Shown: positions 57,778 to 64,000 of the stretch, piece by piece
Layout of the letters: every line of letters begins with the position of its first letter
Position numbering within the stretch: position 1 is the stretch's first letter
Assembly (NCBI GenBank): GCA_963930775.1
Contig: OZ005703.1
Location: 7,130,001 to 7,194,000, forward strand
DNA: 64,000 nt
Direction: 5' to 3'
From: Cliona cf. orientalis
Taxonomy: Eukaryota; Porifera; Demospongiae; Clionaida; Clionaidae
Notes under the pieces: generated by a model
Told to the model about the DNA's origin: nothing
Seen by the model: only the letters and a program-made list of their open reading frames with translations
Databases searched by the model: none
Position numbers and translations under genes: made by a program

Positions 57778-60700
57778 ATGGCGTTGAGATTTCGTCCTCT
57801 CCTTCCCCAGTTGGCGAAAATTCAGGTAAAGAACGGTCACACGTTTAGATTCGAAAGCCAGGCTAGATCTATCAAAAGAAATTCAAAGACTGACAATTTT
57901 TTGTTTGTTGATGTACATAGGTTGGGTGTCAGGCTGTCGTGCCTGTGAGACTGCAGCAAACAGCAGCCGCTACCAAGCACGACGAACACCCCAGGAACAA
58001 AAAATTTCTCATATACAGATGGGTGAGTTTTTATACATGTGCATAGTCGTAGAAATACATGTACTTCTCCTAGTCTCCTGGTCTGGTTCACAAGACTACT
58101 GAAAGGCCTGGGTACGAGGCTAAGATAAGCCACCAAATTAATGAAAGCTTCCCAATCCATGATAGTATTTTATCTCCTCTCCATCCCTTATGGTTTAATG
58201 CATTGGCAAGCCCTTCAAACTAGTTACCTTATTAAGGGGTGCGAAGTGCAAATTTCATAGCAATAGATCTGTGTCAGCTACTTCGGATTGTCACATTAAT
58301 ACCAATTGACGCTATTGTTGAGCTTCCATTATGCTATTGGGATGTCCACACCCTAGCAAGTCTGTAACTGGCCTTTATCTCTGCTGTACGCCTCTCTTTC
58401 TCTCTTTTCCCCCTCCCCCCTCAATCCTTCCTTTCTCCCCTCCCTCACTCTCTCTTTCTTTCTTTCCACCTGCCCCCCAACTCCCCCTCCCCCCAGGACC
58501 CTGACAAGCCTGGTGACAAGCCTCGTATGCAAGAGTACACCGTGGACCTGAACCACTGCGGTCCTATGGTGCTCGATGCTCTCATCAAAATCAAGAACGA
58601 GATTGACCCCACTCTGACCTTTAGGAGATCCTGCAGGGAAGGTCAGTCAGTTCACGACCACCACCAAGTTCTAACGTTTGTAGTACAATAAAATAATATC
58701 AGGAGTACATTACTACTGATAATATTATTGTGTACTCCATAGGGGGTGTGTGTGTATTTGGTAATGGTCGTCAAAAATCCTAGTCCATTCCACAAACTTG
58801 GTCACAAGTTACTATACTCTAATATTGATTTATATTTATAGGTATCTGTGGGTCATGCTCTATGAATATTGGAGGGCAGAACACACTAGCGTGCATCTGG
58901 TAAGCTTGCTTAAAGATAGTACCACTGGGATATTATTTTACCACTCTTCTATAATTTTTATTCTAGTCGTATTGATGACAATCTGAGCAAGTCCATGAAG
59001 ATCTATCCCCTGCCACACATGTATGTGGTCAAGGACCTTGTGCCCGTAAGTTCAGTGTTAAGCAATAGTTTTCAAGGGACATGTTTTAACAATAAAAGAC
59101 ATACCTACACACTTGACGGTCTGTTATTGTAATATTATTGCGCGATTTATCTCTTATTTGCAATTTACTCAATAATTTTCATCTATTATAGGACTTGACA
59201 AACCTATATGACCAGTATCGCTCCATTGAGCCATGGCTCCAGCGCAAGGATGGCTTGGAGAAAGATGGCAAGGAACACTTCCAGTCAGTCGAAGACAGAA
59301 AGAAACTGGTACGTTCATTAGTAGAAATAATTAAATTTCGAGATGATCCAAAATTTAGATTTATTTTGCTTATACCTACAACAGGGTTCTACCAATTTGC
59401 ATAATAATTTATTACGTTTAAGTGTTTCCTCAGAAATTTAGATTAGAGCAGTGTTCTTGTTCATTTTAGTCAAAGATCAATGGCATTAACATTCCCGACT
59501 ATTGTACATTCCACTGACCACATCAAAGGAATTAACACGAGTGCTGCTCTACTCTGCTGTAGGGAAACCCTTACTTACACTACATGTATATGACAAATTT
59601 GATTCTTCCTTCCATGATTGTAGGATGGTCTGTACGAGTGTATCCTGTGCTTCTGCTGCAGTACGTCATGCCCCGCCTACTGGTGGCACCCGGAGAAGTA
59701 CCTCGGACCAGCTGTACTCATGCAGGCGTATCGGTGGATGATTGATAGTAGGGTAGGTCAATAGTTTTCATAGCATACACGTGTGTATACCCAAATCCCC
59801 AGCCATTAAAAAGGTATATAGCCCACAAGCTAAATTTTTTTTGCCATTTTCTTTTGTACTGGTAGGATGAGTTCCAAAAGGAACGGCTGCAAAAGGTCTC
59901 TGACCCATTCTCAGTGTTTCGCTGTCACACCATCATGAACTGCACAAAGACATGCCCTAAGGTACAAAACTAAATTTTTGTACAGCAGTAATATAATTCT
60001 TATCAATGTATGTTGTGTGTGATGAGCGTACGTAAGCACTGAACATAATGAAACCCTTTCAAACTAGAGCTCTGTAGAGCACATACCCCGCGCGCACATT
60101 GTGCAATCTATAGAATTGCTTTTGTATGCATGGCTATAAGTTTGTGAACTTTAGAAAATTAGTGGAAGTGCTGCTTAATTGTATGTAACCACCAGAGGTC
60201 TCGGTGATAAAAAGCACTCTCTCTGCACCAGATCTAGACTACTAGGAGATATGAACTGATACTTCCAATATTTTGTTGTAATAGTATAGCCATAGGGCCT
60301 GCAGATTTCAGCTCCGTCAGCGGATATGGGTGGACTATAGAGCATTATTAATTTCGACGATCTTTACCAGTCATATTCTTGGCTACTTAGTTGTGCGCAT
60401 GAGCAGAAAACACAATGGGCATGCATTATGCATTGAGTAGGCACTGTCGATAGGCGTGGCTACGTTAGCCACAAAAAAGGCATGATTTGTGATGCCCGTG
60501 GACCGTGTCCATTGATTTGAAACACACTGAAGCTATTTTTTCGCCGAATTCGATTGATTCGTTATGCTTACGAGTCGCTTAGATGCCTACATCTCGAAAT
60601 ATGGCGATTTTTGTGCTCACGACGACAACGACAACAACGACGACAACGACAAAACCTATTACTTTACCCTTTGCGCATGCGCGCGGGGTAAAAACTTGAC

Positions 60701-61211
60701 CACATCCCATGGATACCAGTGCCTCAATCAGAGAGACAGAGTCTGAGACTGACTCTCGACCTCGATAGTGACAAGTTTCGATGCTTCAATCATAGGAGAT
60801 GAACTCGACAGCGCAGTACAGCTTCCGAACTTCAGATCATTCATGGCATGGCACGCCGCTTGCATGATGCTATATACAGTGCAAGGCCAGCTTTATTATC
60901 CACAGGATTACGTCAGCCAAGAGAAGGCGTGAAGTTCAGCCAGCGGTACTTGTCAGAGAAAGTAGCACTTGGCTTTTAATCTATTCGCTGGATACATGCG
61001 CCAGATACTTACCGATTTTCAAGGGCTCCATGGATCGAGGCCCTGAATTTTGGGTAATTACCTCATAACTGCAGAAAAGTTAATTGCTACTGGGGATGTA
61101 ATGTGATGACAATACAACATAATGTGGTAACAAAGTCATTCTCTCTTATGATTATAGGGTCTCAATCCCGGAAAGGCAATTGCAGAGATAAAGAAGATGT
61201 TGTCGACATAG
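57778..61211 (+). CDS. SDHB: Succinate dehydrogenase iron-sulfur subunit (complex II)
   Basis: Nine exons join in frame to 275 residues: 57778-57825, 57921-58022, 58497-58641, 58842-58899, 58967-59045, 59192-59308, 59624-59752, 59866-59961, 61158-61211. It carries electrons from SDHA's FAD to ubiquinone in the mitochondrial inner membrane. The basic N-terminus ([16 protein letters not shown]) suits an import signal. The [2Fe-2S] ligands lie in [15 protein letters not shown], closing with LAC (C-x4-C-x2-C-x11-C). The [4Fe-4S]/[3Fe-4S] ligands lie in [12 protein letters not shown] (189-200), FRCHTIMNC and [25 protein letters not shown] and [11 protein letters not shown] are near-identical to other animals. 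The Phe at 193 replaces the Ala of the usual CILCACC. LACICRID also differs from the common LACTRRID. Intron 8 is 1.2 kb and holds a TIR element. Confidence 0.95.
59962..61157. other. SDHB intron 8
   Basis: By far the longest SDHB intron. About half of it is the 607-bp element at 60084-60690; the rest shows no recognisable feature. Confidence 0.6.
60084..60690. mobile_element. Non-autonomous TIR element in SDHB intron 8
   Basis: Perfect 13-bp inverted repeats TACCCCGCGCGCA (60084-60096) and TGCGCGCGGGGTA (60678-60690) bound a 607-bp non-coding segment. It contains an (ACGACA)-like repeat (60619-60650), and its right end holds TTGCGCATGCGCG, a good NRF-1-like word. A similar start, GCACATACCCCGG, occurs at 47449-47461, which suggests a relative there. 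The family is unknown. Confidence 0.6.
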
Positions 61212-61287
61212 TTATAGACTATCATCACCGTTGCATTCATGTACTGTAGAATATCAGTAATACATACCTGTACGAATCGTCGATGAT

Positions 61288-61293
61288 AATAAA
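61288..61293 (+). terminator. Polyadenylation signal AATAAA
   Basis: AATAAA (with an overlapping second copy) lies about 77 bases after the SDHB stop codon. Confidence 0.55.
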
Positions 61294-62094
61294 TAAATAT
61301 TATTATTATTATTAATTGCCCGTATTATTGTTGGTCTATATTATAATATGGTCTATGGTCACCATGTGGGATCAGATCATATTAGTACTATTATCAGTCT
61401 ATAAAAAAACATATATCCCACCTAAGTATACCTAAGTATTATATCAGCCGGGGTATAACTAGGATATTTTCCCTCCCTGAGGGGTACAAGGGAAAATATG
61501 ATCCATATTTCCCTCCCTCTGGCTATTACTTTGACCAATCAGAGCCATTGTTTTAGTTCACACAAGCAGTCACATCATCATACCTACTATATTTGCGTGT
61601 GCATCAGCACAGTGCCACTACTGATTGCACCATGGTTGCACACACACTCCACTGTACATAGGCAGTAGACATTGTTTACACAGACACGGAAACACACGCA
61701 CACTAATTGACACTAATCAGGAACCAATTAGCTATCATTCGATCTGTCAGTTCTACCACGTGGCAAGTTCAACTGCAAGTGAACTGTATTAGCTGCTGAG
61801 CTGCTGGACCAAGTCTCAATAGCCATTGCCCGAGTTGTTGAACAGTGAAACTATTCTATTTGTTTTCGAAGCTACCTGACTGTCTTCTGTTCACGGAAAG
61901 CTGAAGCACTGGTTGATTTAACTAGCCATGGTTCCGTGACTCAAGCCATCCGTCATCGGTTGCTTCTTTGCTGGTTTGTTTTTACTGTGCAACTCTCTTT
62001 CTGTTCAGAACTATTGTTGCTAGGTTAGAACGGTTGTTGCTATGCATGTAGACTATGGTGCGCGTGACTTTTAGCCAATCAGGTGGGATATATA

Positions 62095-62213
62095 ATAGTT
62101 ATAGCACGGTTGCCAGGGATTTATGGCGACGTAAACCGCCCTTGTCCTCGGGCTACGCCCTCGGACTCGGGTCGGTTTACTGCCATAAATCCCTGGCCCC
62201 GTGCTATAACTAT
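62095..62213. mobile_element. MITE with about 40-bp inverted repeats
   Basis: The left arm starts ATAGTTATAGCACGG and includes TTGCCAGGGATTTATGGC; the right arm (CCATAAATCCCTGG, then GTGCTATAACTAT) is its near-perfect complement. The 119-bp element is almost entirely a hairpin with a GC-rich loop (CCTCGGGCTACGCCCTCGG). Confidence 0.75.
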
Positions 62214-62440
62214 AACAAAAACAAATAGCTATAGCCCATAACATAATAATTATTATCATGCATTAGACATGCAGGGTTGGTCCCCAGAGATATAGAGATA
62301 GCGACAATAATAATTATGATAGCATCACACCCTCAGAATCTGATCATTTAATGCAAGCACAAAAATTTAATTTAATTATAACCTGCTCATATAAAAATTA
62401 GTTCAAACATGGGAGCTGCATGTAGTTATAAAAATAATTA

Positions 62441-63696
62441 TTATTTCTTTTTCTTCTTCAGCTTACCACGTGCACCCTGCAGCTCCCTGGCATAATATTT
62501 CTTGATTTGTTTACGTTCCTTGTCATCTTTGATCACCTCCAGCCAGTAGTTGAGGCAGCTGTCGATGGTATTATCAAGAGTTTGTTCAACGATGGCCTCG
62601 TGGAGAACAAACCGCACAAAGGGAGCCTTGAGGTGCTCATAGTCAAATTCCCCAAGGCATTTGAGGATGCGAGTGATGCGGTGATAGTTGTGCATGGAAC
62701 GGTTGAGGTGACGAAATCGTTCCTCCCAATTATTAGCTCTTTCTAATTCACCTAATACAATCACAACAGTATTATTATGGTGTGCACTTATCCCATAAGT
62801 AGCTCTATAATCCAGTGGCAGCTCCACTAGCTATATAATATATGACATGCTACAAGCAAGATGACTGCACGTGCATACCTTTACCATAATCAGCATAGCT
62901 GCCACAGAACAGCTCAGAAGGGTAGAAGTAAGCAGCTCATAATGGAACAAAGGTGCTAAGTTAATTGATGATTACCATGCAACCGTGAATGAGGAGAACA
63001 CGCATGCTACTGAATGTACTCAGGTAGTCAGCTAGCTATAATATAATATAGGATGTCTCAAAATCAGTGGTCCTGGAACGTACAATACATAATAATAGTA
63101 TTATGAAATTTCCAAAATTTTCTGGGGGAGTACCCCCAGACCCCCCTTACTTTGGAGAATAAGGTGTTATCAATAATTTTTCAGGAGCTGCCCATGTAAT
63201 TAATGCTAAAATGGTGGTTGCATATCATGTACAGAGATTTAAATAAATAATAATATTATTATTATAATATTATAGAAGGCATTTTATAGAGTCTACCATC
63301 TCTATGATATACTATTATTACTTGTACATGTAGCTAAAATTAATGTACATGTATCATAATAATTATTATAGTGTAAACCTACCAGTCTCAGGGTCTTTAA
63401 GTTTCATCCCAAAAAAGTCTAACATCAACTCATATGAGGTAAGGATGCGTTTGTGAGCTACTGGATCGTCACAAATTCGCTGTATTTATAATAGCAGGAA
63501 ATGCTTTTAATTTTTATAATGCTTGGAAGCTAATAGTGATTAATTTTTACCATAATCTCATGGGATTGTAATTCTTGAGCATGCCAATTGGATCCACGTT
63601 CACGGATGGGAAACAGCCACTGAATGTAGCCACGGTGCAGTTCAAGGTGTGAGTAGTTCCCTTTCCAGAGATCGTGAATATTTTCAATTAAGTCAC
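62441..63696 (-). CDS. OGFR: Opioid growth factor receptor-like protein, 3' part (partial)
   Basis: Three exons are in the window: 63696-63551, 63479-63383 and 62751-62441 (stop at the low end). The 5' end lies beyond the right edge. The joined reading has the OGFR core: IENIHDLWKGNYSHLELH, then RGYIQWLFPIRERGSNWHA, AHKRILTSYELMLDFFGMKL, NYHRITRILKCLGEFDYEHL and KAPFVRFVLHEAIVEQTLD. This region is diagnostic of OGFr_N proteins. Vertebrate OGFR binds Met-enkephalin at the nuclear envelope and restrains growth; whether that ligand role holds in early animals is unknown. The protein ends soon after the domain in a Lys-rich tail (GKLKKKKK) and lacks the repeats found in mammalian OGFR. The exon at 63551-63696 begins inside a codon (phase 1), so at least one more upstream exon must exist. 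Confidence 0.9.
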
Positions 63697-64000
63697 CTGA
63701 ACAGCAGAAAGTAATAATGATTACCAGCATGTAACTATACACTAAAATAATCATCCACAGGGGGTTAGGGAGCACTTGAGGACATAACTCTTACACGGGT
63801 GAGGGGCCAATATAATAATAATTACCATATTTGAAAAACGCACGCTTTTCTGGTAAAGGTCGTCAATCGCTCCATATATACACGTTACCATAGGACAGGT
63901 TTTAATTGCATTGTAGTCAAGTCAGGCCAAATTGCAAATCCAATAATTGCGATAGACGACCCCGTACCGTACTGTAGTATATTATGTACATGTTTATGTT
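63697..64000. other. OGFR-like gene intron with dispersed repeat
   Basis: No exon is seen. CTTTTCTGGTAAAGGTCGTC, then AATCGCTCCATATATA, at 63842-63880 repeats the interior of the element at 7746-7877, and GCGATAGACGACC at about 63950 is a partial inverted match of its GGTCGTCAATCGC. This is probably part of a MITE truncated or diverged at this edge. Confidence 0.5.

Larger units (their letters stand above)
61212..62440. other. Intergenic region between SDHB and OGFR-like gene
   Basis: The two genes converge. Apart from the MITE at 62095-62213 and a small palindromic stretch (61468-61504, ATATTTTCCCT... AGGGAAAATAT) nothing gene-like is seen. Confidence 0.5.

Noticed and set aside
57466-57840. 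124-residue minus-strand frame before SDHB
   Set aside because: It overlaps antisense SDHB exon 1 and the divergent promoter; no recognisable domain.
62507-62746. 79-residue plus-strand frame
   Set aside because: It is the antisense of the OGFR-like last coding exon, which has clear family similarity on the minus strand.
1-64000. tRNA or rRNA genes
   Set aside because: No B-box-like GGTTCGAATCC with cloverleaf context and no rRNA stretch was found by eye on either strand; a tRNAscan run would be decisive.

Overview
The window is animal nuclear DNA. Genes have spliced GT-AG exons, mostly with short introns. They encode metazoan families (LKB1, SNX-BAR sorting nexin, RBM48, F-BAR/C1/RhoGAP, SDHB, OGFR). 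There is also an array of intronless rhodopsin-like GPCRs and an Ig-domain receptor whose domains each sit on a phase-1 exon. AT-rich non-coding DNA, very abundant (CT)n/(GA)n tracts and many short inverted-repeat elements complete the picture. An early-branching animal, most plausibly a demosponge, fits best; this is inference from content, not proof.

Layout: 55-157 is a small pogo-like MITE. 2240-2883 (-) is the first coding exon of STK11/LKB1, whose gene leaves the left edge. 4683-9161 (+) is a 12-exon SNX7/SNX30/SNX4-like sorting nexin. 9437-9991 (+) is intronless URAD (OHCU decarboxylase). 10317-22561 holds seven intronless GPCR genes, two on + and five on -, with a perfect 81-bp-arm palindrome between the two + genes. 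22786-24622 (+) is RBM48 and 24842-28036 (+) is a type I Ig-domain receptor. A LINE remnant follows. 29217-56968 (-) is one 28-exon gene for a 2,067-residue ARHGAP29/ARHGAP45/GMIP-type protein, including a 10.6-kb intron full of repeats. 57778-61211 (+) is nine-exon SDHB. 62441-63696 (-) is the 3' part of an OGFR-like gene that leaves the right edge.

The genes do not form one pathway. They are housekeeping genes (URAD purine catabolism, SDHB respiration, RBM48 minor-spliceosome function), signalling genes (LKB1, RhoGAP) and a lineage-specific receptor array. The most unusual features are: five tandem GPCR paralogues with Lys in place of the Arg of the D/E-R-Y motif beside a relative that keeps E-R-Y; near-identical DNA blocks and a shared upstream motif in four of them; the 163-bp perfect palindrome; a Phe in the normally invariant CxxCACC motif of SDHB; and several families of short TIR elements inside introns. 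Exon boundaries were read by eye from splice consensus, frame continuity and family similarity, without transcript data.
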